From Omphiscola glabra (taxonomy: Eukaryota > Mollusca > Gastropoda > Lymnaeidae), in assembly GCA_964017045.1 (NCBI GenBank), contig OZ024801.1, forward strand, positions 33,591,257-33,655,256: a stretch of 64,000 nt of DNA, read 5' to 3'. Of this stretch, positions 1-14,230 are shown piece after piece (the first letter of the stretch is position 1; the number at the start of each line of letters is the position of its first letter). A model generated the notes under the pieces. The model searched no databases. It saw only the letters and a list, made by a program, of their open reading frames with translations, and was not told where the DNA came from. Position numbers and translations under genes: made by a program.

Positions 1-3000
1 ACTAACACATGGACCATTACCACTAGAACTAATACTGTCATTACTAGCACATGGACCATTACCACTAGAACTAATACTGTCATTACTAACACATGGACCA
101 TTACCACTAGAACTAATACTGTCATTACTAGCACATGGACCATTACCACTAGAACTAATACTGTCATTACTAACACATGGACCATTACCACTAGAACTAA
201 TACTGTCATTACTATCACATGGACCATCACCACTAGAACTAATACTGTCATTACTAGCACATGGACCATTACCACTAGAACTAATACTGTCATTACTAAC
301 ACGTGGACCATTACCACTAGAACTAATACTGTCATTACTAGCACATGGACCATTACCACTAGAACTAATACTGTCATTACTAGCACATGGACCATCACCA
401 CTAGAACTAATACTGTCATTACTAGCACATGGACCATCACCACTAGAACTAATACTGTCATTACTAACACATGGACCATCACCACTAGAACTAATACTGT
501 CATTACTAACACATGGACCATCACCACTAGAGTTAATACTGTCATTACTAACACATGGACCATTACCATTAGAGTTAATACTGTCATTACTAGCACATGG
601 ACCATCACCACTAGAACTAATACTGTCATTACTAACACATGGACCATCACCACTAGAGTTAATACTGTCATTACTAACACATGGACCATCACCACTAGAA
701 CTAATACTGTCATTACTAACACATGGACCATCACCACTAGAACTAATACTGTCATTACTAACACATGGACCATCACCACTAGAACTAATACTATCATTAC
801 TAACACATGGACCATCACCACTAGAGTTAATACTGTCATTACTAACACATGGACCATCACCACTAGAGCTAATACTGTCATTACTAACACATGGACCATC
901 ACCACTAGAGTTAATACTGTCATTACTAGCACATGGACCATCACCACTAGAACTAATACTGTCATTACTAACACATGGACCATCACCACTAGAACTAATA
1001 CTGTCTTTACTAGCACATGAACCATCACCACTAGAACTAATACTGTCATTACTAGCACATGAACCATCACCACTAGAGTTAATACTGTCATTACTAACAC
1101 ATGGACCATTACCACTAGAGTTAATACTGTCATTACTAGCACATGGACCATCACCACTAGAACTAATACTGTCATTACTAACACACAACATGGACCATCA
1201 CCACTAGAACTAATACTGTCATTACTAGCACATGGACCATCACCACTAGAACTAATACTGTCATAACTAACACATGGACCATCACCACTAGAGTTAATAC
1301 TGTCATTACTAGCACATGGACCATTACCACTAGAGTTAATACTGTCATTACTAGCACATGGACCAACACCACTAGAACTTATACTGTCATTACTAGCACA
1401 TGAACCATCACCACTAGAACTTATACTGTCATTACTAGCACATGGACCATAACCACTAGAGTTAATACTGTCATTACTAACACATGGACCATCACCACTA
1501 GAGTTAATACTGTCATTACTAACACATGGACCATCACCACTAGAACTAATACTGTCATTACTAACACATGGACCATCACCACTAGAACTAATACTGTCAT
1601 TACTAACACATGAACCATCACCACTAGAACTAATACTGTCATTACTAACACATGGACCATCACCACTAGAACTAATACTGTCATTACTAACACATGGACC
1701 ATCACCACTAGAACTAATACTGTCATTACTAACACATGGACCATCACCACTAGAGTTAATACTGTCATTACTAGCACATGGACCATTACCACTAGAGTTA
1801 ATACTGTCATTACTAGCACATGGACCATCACCACTAGAGTTAATACAGTCATTACTAACACATGGACCATCACCACTAGAGTTAATACTGTCATTACTAA
1901 CACATGGACCATCACCACTAGAACTAATACTGTCATTACTAACACATGGACCATCACCACTAGAACTAATACTGTCATTACTAGCATATGGACCATTACC
2001 ACTAGAGTTAATACTGTCATTACTAGCACATGGACCATCACCACTAGAGTTAATACAGTCATTACTAACACATGGACCATCACCACTAGAGTTAATACAG
2101 TCATTACTAACACATGGACCATTACCACTAGAACTAATACTGTCATTACTAGCACATGGACCATCACCACTAGAACTAATACTGTCATTACTAGCACATG
2201 GACCATCACCACTAGAACTAATACTGTCATTACTAACACATGGACCATCACCACTAGAACTAATACTGTCATTACTAACACACTGACCATTACCACTAGA
2301 ACTAATACTGTCATTACTAGCACATGGACCATTACCACTAGAACTAATACTGTCATTACTAACACATGGACCATTACCACTAGAACTAATACTGTCATTA
2401 CTAGCACATGGACCATTACCACTAGAACTAATACTGTCATTACTAACACATGGACCATTACCACTAGAACTAATACTGTCATTACTATCACATGGACCAT
2501 CACCACTAGAACTAATACTGTCATTACTAGCACATGGACCATTACCACTAGAACTAATACTGTCATTACTAACACGTGGACCATTACCACTAGAACTAAT
2601 ACTGTCATTACTAGCACATGGACCATTACCACTAGAACTAATACTGTCATTACTAGCACATGGACCATCACCACTAGAACTAATACTGTTATTACTAGCA
2701 CATGGACCATTACCACTAGAGTTAATACTGTCATTACTAGCACATGGACCATTACCACTAGAGTTAATACTGTCATTACTAGCACATGGACCAACACCAC
2801 TAGAACTTATACTGTCATTACTAGCACATGAACCATCACCACTAGAACTTATACTGTCATTACTAACACATGGACCATCACCACTAGAGTTAATACTGTC
2901 ATTACTAACACATGGACCATCACCACTAGAACTAATACTGTCATTACTAGCACATGGACCATCACCACTAGAACTAATACTGTCATTACTAACACATGGA

Positions 3001-6000
3001 CCATCACCACTAGAACTAATACTGTCATTACTAGCACATGGACCATTACCACTAGAGTAAATACTGTCATTAGCACATGGACCATTACCACTAGAACTAA
3101 TACTGTCATTACTAACACATGGACCATCACCACTAGAACTAATACTGTCATTACTAACACATGGACCATCACCACTAGAACTAATACTGTCATTACTAAC
3201 ACATGGACCATCACCACTAGAACTAATACTGTCATTACTAACACATGGACCATCACCACTAGAACTAATACTGTCATTACTAGCACATGGACCATTACCA
3301 CTAGAGTAAATACTGTCATTAGCACATGGACCATTACCACTAGAACTAATACTGTCATTACTAACACATGGACCATCACCACTAGAACTAATACTGTCAT
3401 TACTAACACATGGACCATCACCACTAGAACTAATAATGTCATTACTAACACATGGACCATCACCATTAGAACTAATACTGTCATTACTAACACATGGACC
3501 ATCACCACTAGAACTAATACTGTCATTACTAGCACATGGACCATTACCACTAGAGTTAATACTGTCATTACTAGCACATGGACCAACACCACTAGAACTT
3601 ATACTGTCATTACTAGCACATGAACCATCACCACTAGAACTTATACTGTCATTACTAGCACATGGACCATAACCACTAGAGTTAATACTGTCATTACTAA
3701 CACATGGACCATCACCACTAGAGTTAATACTGTCATTACTAACACATGGACCATCACCACTAGAACTAATACTGTCATTACTAACACATGGACCATCACC
3801 ACTAGAACTAATACTGTCATTACTAACACATGAACCATCACCACTAGAACTAATACTGTCATTACTAACACATGGACCATCACCACTAGAACTAATACTG
3901 TCATTACTAACACATGGACCATCACCACTAGAACTAATACTGTCATTACTAACACATGGACCATCACCACTAGAGTTAATACTGTCATTACTAGCACATG
4001 GACCATTACCACTAGAGTTAATACAGTCATTACTAACACATGGACCATCACCACTAGAGTTAATACTGTCATTACTAACACATGGACCATCACCACTAGA
4101 ACTAATACTGTCATTACTAACACATGGACCATCACCACTAGAACTAATACTGTCATTACTAGCATATGGACCATTACCACTAGAGTTAATACTGTCATTA
4201 CTAGCACATGGACCATCACCACTAGAGTTAATACAGTCATTACTAACACATGGACCATCACCACTAGAGTTAATACAGTCATTACTAACACATGGACCAT
4301 TACCACTAGAACTAATACTGTCATTACTAGCACATGGACCATCACCACTAGAACTAATACTGTCATTACTAGCACATGGACCATCACCACTAGAACTAAT
4401 ACTGTCATTACTAACACATGGACCATCACCACTAGAACTAATACTGTCATTACTAACACATGGACCATTACCACTAGAACTAATACTGTCATTACTAGCA
4501 CATGGACCATTACCACTAGAACTAATACTGTCATTACTAACACATGGACCATTACCACTAGAACTAATACTGTCATTACTAGCACATGGACCATTACCAC
4601 TAGAACTAATACTGTCATTACTAACACATGGACCATTACCACTAGAACTAATACTGTCATTACTATCACATGGACCATCACCAATAGAACTAATACTGTC
4701 ATTACTAGCACATGGACCATTACCACTAGAACTAATACTGTCATTACTAACACATGGACCATTACCACTAGAACTAATACTGTCATTACTAGCACATGGA
4801 CCATTACCACTAGAACTAATACTGTCATTACTAGCACATGGACCATCACCACTAGAACTAATACTGTCATTACTAGCACATGGACCATTACCACTAGAGT
4901 TAATACTGTCATTACTAGCACATGGACCATTACCACTAGAGTTAATACTGTCATTACTAGCACATGGACCAACACCACTAGAACTTATACTGTCATTACT
5001 AGCACATGAACCATCACCACTAGAACTTATACTGTCATTACTAACACATGGACCATCACCACTAGAGTTAATACTGTCATTACTAACACATGGACCATCA
5101 CCACTAGAACTAATACTGTCATTACTAGCACATGGACCATCACCACTAGAACTAATACTGTCATTACTAACACATGGACCATCACCACTAGAACTAATAC
5201 TGTCATTACTAGCACATGGACCATTACCACTAGAGTAAATACTGTCATTAGCACATGGACCATCACCACTAGAACTAATACTGTCATTACTAACACATGG
5301 ACCATCACCACTAGAACTAATAATGTCATTACTAACACATGGACCATCACCATTAGAACTAATACTGTCATTACTAACACATGGACTATCACCACTAGAA
5401 CTAATACTGTCATTACTAACACATGGACCATCACCACTAGAACTAATACTGTCATTACTAGCACATGGACCATTACCACTAGAGTTAATACTGTCATTAC
5501 TAGCACATGGACCAACACCACTAGAACTTATACTGTCATTACTAGCACATAAACCATCACCACTAGAGTTAATACTGTCATTACTAGCACATGGACCAAC
5601 ACCACTAGAACTTATACTGTCATTACTAACACATGGACCATTACCACTTGAGTTAATACTCTCATTACTAGCACATGGACCATCACCACTAGAACTAATA
5701 CTGTCATTAATAACACATGGACCATCACCACTAGAGTCAATACTGTCATTACTAACACATGGACCATCACCACTAGAACTAATACTGTCATTACTAGCAC
5801 ATGGACCATCACCACTAGAACTAATACTGTCATTACTAACACATGCACCATCACCACTAGAGCTAATACTGTCATTACTAACACATGGACCATCACCACT
5901 AGAACTAATACTGTCATTACTAACACATGAACCATCACCACTAGAACTAATACTGTCATCACTAACACATGGACCATCACCACTAGAACTAATACTGTCA

Positions 6001-9000
6001 TTACTAACACATGGACCATCACCACTATAACTAATACTGTCATTACTAGCACATGGACCATCACCACTAAAACTAATACTGTCATTACTAACACATGGAC
6101 CATCACCACTAGAACTAATACTGTCATTACTAACACATGGACCATCACCACTAGAACTAATACTGTCATTACTAACACATGGACCATCACCACTAGAACT
6201 AATACTGTCATTACTAACACATGGACCATCACCACTAGAGTTAATACTGTCATTACTAACACATGGACCATTACCATTAGAGTTAATACTGTCATTACTA
6301 GCACATGGACCATCACCACTAGAACTAATACTGTCATTACTAACACATGGACCATCACCACTAGAGTTAATACTGTCATTACTAACACATGGACCATCAC
6401 CACTAGAACTAATACTGTCATTACTAACACATGGACCATCACCACTAGAACTAATACTGTCATTACTAACACATGGACCATCACCACTAGAACTAATACT
6501 GTCATTACTAACACATGGACCATCACCACTAGAGTTAATACTGTCATTACTAACACATGGACCATCACCACTAGAGCTAATACTGTCATTACTAACACAT
6601 GGACCATCACCACTAGAGTTAATACTGTCATTACTAGCACATGGACCATCACCACTAGAACTAATACTGTCATTACTAACACATGGACCATCACCACTAG
6701 AACTAATACTGTCTTTACTAGCACATGAACCATCACCACTAGAACTAATACTGTCATTACTAGCACATGAACCATCACCACTAGAGTTAATACTGTCATT
6801 ACTAACACATGGACCATTACCACTAGAGTTAATACTGTCATTACTAGCACATGGACCATCACCACTAGAACTAATACTGTCATTACTAGCACATGGACCA
6901 TTACCACTAGAGTTAATACTGTCATTACTAGCACATGGACCATTACCACTAGAACTAATACTGTCATTACTAACACATGGACCATCACCACTAGAACTAA
7001 TACTGTCATTACTAACACATGGACCATCACCACTAGAACTAATACTGTCATTACTAACACACAACATGGACCATCACCACTAGAACTAATACTGTCATTA
7101 CTAGCACATGGACCATCACCACTAGAACTAATACTGTCATTACTAACACATGGACCATCATTACTAGAGTTAATACTGTCATTACTAGCACATGGACCAT
7201 TACCACTAGAGTTAATACTGTCATTACTAGCACATGGACCAACACCGCTAGAACTTATACTGTCATTACTAGCACATGAACCATCACCACTAGAACTTAT
7301 ACTGTCATTACTAGCACATGGACCATCACCACTAGAGTTAATACTGTCATTACTAACACATGGACCATCACCACTAGAGTTAATACTGTCATTACTAACA
7401 CATGGACCATCACCACTAGAACTAATACTGTCATTACTAACACATGGACCATCACCACTAGAACTAATACTGTCATTACTAACACATGAACCATCACCAC
7501 TAGAACTAATACTGTCATTACTAACACATGGACCATCACCACTAGAACTAATACTGTCATTACTAACACATGGACCATCACCACTAGAACTAATACTGTC
7601 ATTACTAACACATGGACCATCACCACTAGAGTTAATACTGTCATTACTAGCACATGGACCATTACCACTAGAGTTAATACTGTCATTACTAGCACATGGA
7701 CCATCACCACTAGAGTTAATACAGTCATTACTAACACATGGACCATCACCACTAGAGTTAATACAGTCATTACTAACACATGGACCATCACCACTAGAAC
7801 TAATACTGTCATTACTAACACATGGACCATCACCACTAGAACTAATACTGTCATTACTAGCACATGGACCATTACCACTAGAGTTAATACTGTCATTACT
7901 AGCACATGGACCATCACCACTAGAGTTAATACAGTCATTACTAACACATGGACCATCACCACTAGAGTTAATACAGTCATTACTAACACATGGACCATTA
8001 CCACTAGAACTAATACTGTCATTACTAGCACATGGACCATCACCACTAGAACTAATACTGTCATTACTAGCACATGGACCATCACCACTAGAACTAATAC
8101 TGTCATTACTAACACATGGACCATCACCACTAGAACTAATACTGTCATTACTAACACATGGACCATTACCACTAGAACTAATACTGTCATTACTAGCACA
8201 TGGACCATTACCACTAGAACTAATACTGTCATTACTAACACATGGACCATTACCACTAGAACTAATACTGTCATTACTAGCACATGGACCATTACCACTA
8301 GAACTAATACTGTCATTACTAACACATGGACCATTACCACTAGAACTAATACTGTCATTACTATCACATGGACCATCACCACTAGAACTAATACTGTCAT
8401 TACTAGCACATGGACCATTACCACTAGAACTAATACTGTCATTACTAACACATGGACCTTTACCACTAGAACTAATACTGTCATTACTAGCACATGGACC
8501 ATTACCACTAGAACTAATACTGTCATTACTAGCACATGGACCATCACCACTAGAACTAATACTGTCATTACTAGCACATGGACCATTACCACTAGAGTTA
8601 ATACTGTCATTACTAGCACATGGACCATCACCACTAGAACTAATACTGTCATTACTAACACATGGACCATCACCACTAGAACTAATACTGTCATTACTAA
8701 CACATGGACCATCACCACTAGAGTTAATACTGTCATTACTAGCACATGGACCATTACCACTAGAGTTAATACAGTCATTACTAACACATTGACCATCACC
8801 ACTAGAACTAATACTGTCATTACTAACACATGGACCATCACCACTAGAACTAATACTGTCATTACTAACACATGGACCATCACCACTAGAGTTAATACTG
8901 TCATTACTAGCACATGGACCATTACCACTAGAGTTAATACTGTCATTACTAGCACATGGACCAACACCACTAGAACTTATACTGTCATTACTATCACATG

Positions 9001-10552
9001 AACCATCACCACTAGAACTTATACTGTCATTACTAACACATGGACCATCACCACTAGAGTTAATACTGTCATTACTAACACATGGACCATCACCACTAGA
9101 ACTAATACTGTCATTACTAGCACATGGACCATCACCACTAGAACTAATACTGTCATTACTAACACATGGACCATCACCACTAGAACTAATACTGTCATTA
9201 CTAGCACATGGACCATTACCACTAGAGTAAATACTGTCATTAGCACATGGACCATTACCACTAGAACTAATACTGTCATTACTAACACATGGACCATCAC
9301 CACTAGAACTAATACTGTCATTACTAACACATGGACCATCACCACTAGAACTAATAATGTCATTACTAACACATGGACCATCACCATTAGAACTAATACT
9401 GTCATTACTAACACATGGACCATCACCACTAGAACTAATACTGTCATTACTAACACATGGACCATCACCACTAGAACTAATACTGTCATTACTAGCACAT
9501 GGACCATTACCACTAGAGTTAATACTGTCATTACTAGCACATGGACCAACACCACTAGAACTTATACTGTCATTACTAGCACATGAACCATCACCACTAG
9601 AACTTATACTGTCATTACTAGCACATGGACCATCACCACTAGAGTTAATACTGTCATTACTAACACATGGACCATCACCACTAGAGTTAATACTGTCATT
9701 ACTAACACATGGACCATCACCACTAGAACTAATACTGTCATTACTAGCACATGAACCATCACCACTAGAGTTAATACTGTCATTACTAACACATGGACCA
9801 TTACCACTTGAGTTAATACTCTCATTACTAGCACATGGACCATCACCACTAGAACTAATACTGTCATTAATAACACATGGACCATCACCACTAGAGTCAA
9901 TACTGTCATTACTAACACATGGACCATCACCACTAGAACTAATACTGTCATTACTAACACATGGACCATCACCACTAGAACTAATACTGTCATTACTAAC
10001 ACATGGACCATCACCACTAGAGTTAATACTGTCATTACTAGCACATGGACCATCACCACTAGAACTAATACTGTCATTACTAACACATGGACCATCACCA
10101 CTAGAACTAATACTGTCATTACTAACACATGGACCATCACCACTAGAGCTAATACTGTCATTACTGACACATGGACCATCACCACTAGAACTAATGCTGT
10201 CATTACTAACACATGGACCATCACCACTAGAACTAATACTGTCATTACTAGCACATGAACCATCACCACTAGAGTTAATACTGTCATTACTAGCACATGG
10301 ACCATTACCACTAGAGTTAATACTGTCATTACTAGCACATGGACCATCACCACTAGAACTAATACTGTCATTACTAACACATGGACCATCACCACTAGAA
10401 CTAATACTGTCATTACTAACACATGGACCATCACCACTAGAACTAATACTGTCATTACTAACACATGGACCATCACCACTAGAACTAATACTGTCATTAC
10501 TAGCACATGGACCATCACCACTAGAACTATTATTGTCATTACTAGCACATGG
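1..10552. repeat. 42-bp minisatellite array, about 250 units
   Basis: Tandem units of 42 bp fill the first 10.5 kb; the window opens inside the array, so its full length is unknown. The core catggaccatcaccactaga starts at 8 and again at 50. Units differ at a few sites: tca/tta after gacca, gaacta/gagtta/gagcta, aaca/agca, and rare atac-tg to atac-ag. A two-unit marker (gaccaacaccactagaactt, then a gaacca unit) recurs near 1361, 2791, 3583, 4971, 7232, 8961 and 9545. It splits the array into alternating long (1.4-1.7 kb) and short (0.5-0.8 kb) blocks. Three-base deletions (3066, 3315, 5245, 9238) and a 5-bp insertion (1182 and 7059) also recur. Because 42 is divisible by three, long open frames appear on both strands; they carry scattered stops and I do not call them genes. 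The array ends at catgga before 10553. Confidence 0.97.
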
Positions 10553-10571
10553 AATATTTCTGAAAGCGCTG

Positions 10572-10905
10572 TGTTCATTCTAATCTGTTTCAAATAATTC
10601 CAATAAAGAAATTTTGTGTTGATTTTGCAATCTAGAGGTGGACTTGACCCTCTCTGGTATCAGACATTATGGCGGTCTAAAAATTGTAGAAAATTTCACA
10701 CCCAATTAACACACTAAAATACCTGATAAAAGCACATTAACATACAGATATTAACACCAATAGTAAGCAAACTCATTTATTTAGAGTTATTTCCCCTTAA
10801 CCAATATACATAAATCATTTGCATTTTTAATAATGACTTTGCTAGATGCTGATTGTATTTGTTTAACGGCCGGTGAATGGTCATTATGACAGTTATGGGG
10901 TTAAA
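10572..10905. repeat. Dispersed repeat R1, copy 1, abutting the satellite
   Basis: Sequence from the array edge onward is shared with the 27.8-29.6 kb locus. The stretch around aataaagaaattttgtgttg (10602) matches 27842-27876, and the stretch around ccccttaaccaatatacata (10792) matches 29502 onward. The shared ttatgacagttatggggtta (10885) matches 29581. Between the two matching parts copy 1 has about 150 bp that copy 2 lacks. I see no terminal repeats, so the element class is unknown. Confidence 0.6.
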
Positions 10906-11072
10906 AATATTATTTTTTGCTTACATTATCAAAGTCATCTTATTTTTAATTTAACATTATTCAGTTTAAATTTTTCTTTCCACAAATATAAAACTTAATA
11001 AATACCTTTTTCTATTTGAGATGTCTTTTATGGCTAATTTCTTTCATGGCTGATGTTTCCAATCCATAAACT

Positions 11073-11184
11073 GTTTTACCAATAACTGGAAGTGACGTCA
11101 GTTTTACCAATAACTGGAAGTGACGTCAGTTTTACCAATAACTGGAAGTGACGTCAGTTTTACCAATAACTGGAAGTGACGCCA
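11073..11184. repeat. 28-bp tandem repeat, 4 copies
   Basis: The unit begins gttttaccaataactggaag and repeats at 11073, 11101, 11129 and 11157. Each copy contains tgacgtca or, in the last, tgacgcca; TGACGTCA is the CRE/ATF palindrome, though four tandem copies are more likely a by-product of duplication than a regulator. Confidence 0.95.
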
Positions 11185-11228
11185 GACAAGATTCAAACCC
11201 ACTTACAATAAAACATGATGCATACAAT

Positions 11229-11388
11229 GTTGCCATGGTGACTGATGGTGGTGGCTTGATGTTGCCATGGTGACTGATGGCGGTGGCTTGATGTTGCCAT
11301 GGTGACTGATGGCGGTGGCTTGATGTTGCCATGGCGACTGATGGCACTGGCTTGATGTTACCGTGGTGACTGATGGCAGTAGTTTGTC
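11229..11388. repeat. 32-bp tandem repeat, 5 copies
   Basis: The unit begins gttgccatggtgactgatgg and repeats at 11229, 11261, 11293, 11325 and 11357 with few substitutions. The last copy runs into the next duplication. Confidence 0.95.
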
Positions 11389-11526
11389 CGTTCCTTCAAT
11401 TATTGAATAATAGTTTACTAAGTTAAAACAAATTTGAAATGGTCACCATGGTGACTGATGGCAGTAGTTTGTCCTTCCTTCAATTATTGAATAATAGTTT
11501 ACTAAGTTAAAACAAATTTGAAATGT
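11364..11526. repeat. 85-bp tandem duplication
   Basis: The segment starting tggtgactgatggcagtagt at 11364 is repeated at 11449, including attgaataatagtttactaa. The first unit overlaps the last 32-bp unit, so the larger duplication took place after the smaller array formed. Confidence 0.9.
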
Positions 11527-11799
11527 TAGTTTTAAAAAGGGAGAAAAGTTAAAATTCCAATACATTAATTTCCTGATCCATGCAGTTTAAACCAGATAAA
11601 GTAATAGATTTTGCCATGCAGTTTGAACCAGATAAATTCATAGAGTTTCATGAATGTTTTTTCTCCATTTTCCAGTGCCACCAATTACATTTGATTGCAT
11701 CAATAATTCTATTTTATTGATTAGAAAAATCAATTTGAAAACACTAGCATTATTATTTGAACATTTAAATTATTTTTATTTCATAAATTGGACTGCATA

Positions 11800-11955
11800 T
11801 CTTCTCCACTATGCACATCTGTCATTGGCACCTCTAAGCTGTACACATCTGTAATTGGCACATCCAAATTGTGTCATGTGTAATGGGAACCTCTAAGTTG
11901 TACGCATCTGTAATTGACACCTCTAAGTTGTGACATCTGTAATTGGTATTATAAA
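11800..11955. repeat. Degenerate ~30-bp tandem repeat
   Basis: Imperfect copies of acatctgtaattggcacctc recur near 11815, 11845, 11900 and 11932 with indels. An older, decayed minisatellite; no coding signal seen. Confidence 0.7.
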
Positions 11956-12024
11956 CATATGTAAATCCTTCCCCCACCCTGTGCTTCAGTATCCAAAATA
12001 AAACCCCATTGTCTCATGAGTCAG

Positions 12025-12458
12025 GTCATAGCATAGGAAGGTCATAGTATAGGAAGGTCGTAGTATAGGAAGGTCGTAGTATATGAAGACCATTTTTTCT
12101 TAAAGGTCGTAGTATAGGAAGGTTGTAGTGTAGGAAGGTCGTAGTGTAGGAAGGTCGTAGAATAGGAAGGTCGTAGTGTAGGAAGGTCGTAGTGTAGGAA
12201 GGTCGTAGAATAGGAAGGTCGTAGTGTAGGAAGGTCGTAGAATAGGAAGGTCGTAGTGTAGGAAGGTCGTAGTGTAGGAAGGTCGTAGTGTAGGAAGGTC
12301 GTAGAGTAGGAAGGTCGTAGTGTAGGAAGGTCGTAGTGTAGGAAGGTCGTAGAATAGGAAGGTCGTAGTGTAGGAAGGTCGTAGAATAGGAAGGTCGTAG
12401 TGTAGGAAGGTCGTAGAATAGGAAGGTCGTAGAATAGGAAGGTCGTAGTGTAGGAGGA
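12025..12458. repeat. 16-bp minisatellite, about 26 copies
   Basis: The unit is aaggtcgtagtgtagg, with variants agaatagg and agtatagg. A short block at 12025-12085 is followed by gaagaccattttttct; a long block (12105-12455) is followed by the near-identical gaggaccatttttttct. The same 3' tag on both blocks suggests an internal duplication. The minus-strand open frame of 120 codons here only reflects the 48-bp common period. Confidence 0.95.
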
Positions 12459-12782
12459 CCATTTTTTTCTTCAGTTTTACTAATTTTTATTTTGTTAAAG
12501 TGTTTATTTCAGATGCAAAACTTTGATGTAGCCAATGTCCTCTTAGTTTACATGTAACAATAAAATAACCAACACATATTTGGTCTTAAATGAGTCTTGC
12601 AGCAATAGTGAAGTATCTGAAGTAGATGAAGTGGATGAAGTACATGAAGTAGATGAATAGAAATAAATTGTAAAGGAATAGTAAATAATTTGATTGTAAT
12701 ATTTTATTTTTTTACTTCCAGGTCAAAACATTCTACACAAGTGACTGGACAGTGGAATCCAGGACGTTTCAGTCAATCTATT

Positions 12783-13515
12783 TCATAGATTCTTGGCTGA
12801 TATTCGAATGTACAATATACCATTTTGGCTGACAGCGGAATGTACACCATATCTTGGCTGACAGCGGAATGTACACCATATCATCTTGACTAACACTTGA
12901 ATGTACACCATACTGTGTACACCATATCATCTTGGCTGAAATTTGAATGTACACCATATCTTGGCTGACATCTGAATGTACACCATATCTTGGCTGGCAT
13001 CTGAATGTACACCATATCTTGGCTGACACTTGAATTTACACCATATCTTGGCTGACATCTGAATGTACAACACACCATTGTGGCTGACATCTGAATGTAC
13101 AACATACCATCTTGGCTGACATCTGAATGTACAACATACCATCTTTGCTGTCATCTGAATGTACAACATAACATCTTGGCTGCCATCTGAATGTACAACA
13201 TAACATCTTTGCTGCCATCTGTATGTACAACATAACATCTTGGCTGCCACCTGAATGTACAACATAACATCTTGGCTGCCATCTGAATGTACAACATACC
13301 ATCTTGGCTGACATCTGAATGTACAACATACCATCTTTGCTGTCATCTGAATGTACAACATAACATCTTGGCTGCCATCTGAATGTACAACATAACATCT
13401 TTGCTGCCATCTGTATGTACAACATAACATCTTGGCTGCCACCTGAATGTACAACATAACATCTTGGCTGCCATCTGAATGTACAACATAACATCTTGGC
13501 TGCCATCTGAATGTC
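12783..13515. repeat. 29-32 bp minisatellite with 192-bp higher-order repeat
   Basis: The first part (12783-13080) uses 29-bp units with accatatcttggctgacat; the rest uses 32-bp units with catcttggctgccatctgaa. The variant ctttgctgtcatctg at 13142 returns at 13334, so six 32-bp units were duplicated as a 192-bp block. Overlapping minus-strand open frames in three phases come from the repeat and are not a gene. Confidence 0.95.
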
Positions 13516-13519
13516 TCAA

Positions 13520-14220
13520 CCAAAGTAAACAAGTTTACCTAATTATTAATAAATACATTTCTACTAACAAACAACTAAAATTTTTAGACTTTTCAATCAA
13601 CCTGTTCATTGTTTCAATCACTCAAACTTTAACCTGACTGGTTTTAACATTTGTCTCTGGAATTAATTTCCTCATTCTGACGGAATTATCTATTTTGCGT
13701 ATTTGTTACACACTACAATGTTATCTCTAAACCATCATAACTTTTTTGTTTTTTATCAGATAATGTAAGCTCTTTACAGGCGATACAGACTTGAGTTTAA
13801 AGTTTAATATTTAAATGTGATCATGATTTAAGGAAAATACAAATTTTCAATAAAAAAAACTCACCAAATGTTCACAAAACGCTCATTCCAAGTCACTCAA
13901 AGAGAAATTTATAATCTAAAGTGTAACAATTTTTTTTTTGTTCCTGAGCTCTATCCATATGTGCATCACAAATAATAAAGATGACATTTTTTTTTAAATT
14001 TTAAAAATGAAACACCAGAGCACATTATTATCCATTGTCACATTATTATCCATTGTCACATTATTATCCATTGTCACCTCCACACAAAAAACGTCGGAGA
14101 GAAAACCATTTCCAATGGAAACAATCTGTTGCTAATAAGAAAATATTTGCACTGTATCCTTGTATGTACTAACATTTATTAAGGTAAATGTAAAATTTAC
14201 CATAAATTTGTCATATCTTT
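13520..14220. other. AT-rich intergenic sequence
   Basis: No coding exon, RNA gene or transposon end was found. It contains poly-T and poly-A runs and, at 14021-14074, three perfect 18-bp copies of cacattattatccattgt. Confidence 0.7.
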
Positions 14221-14230
14221 TCATCTGGGT

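Noticed and set aside
1..10552. CRISPR-like array
   Set aside because: Units are contiguous and near-identical with no unique spacers, in an animal genome.
1178..10593. Long open frames on both strands in the satellite, such as an MVHVLVMTVLVLVV-type repeat
   Set aside because: They arise because the 42-bp unit is divisible by three; similar frames exist on both strands, with stops at unit variants and no start or splice context.
12100..13532. Minus-strand frames of 71-201 codons over the 16-bp and 32-bp arrays
   Set aside because: Overlapping open frames in several phases come from the repeat structure only.
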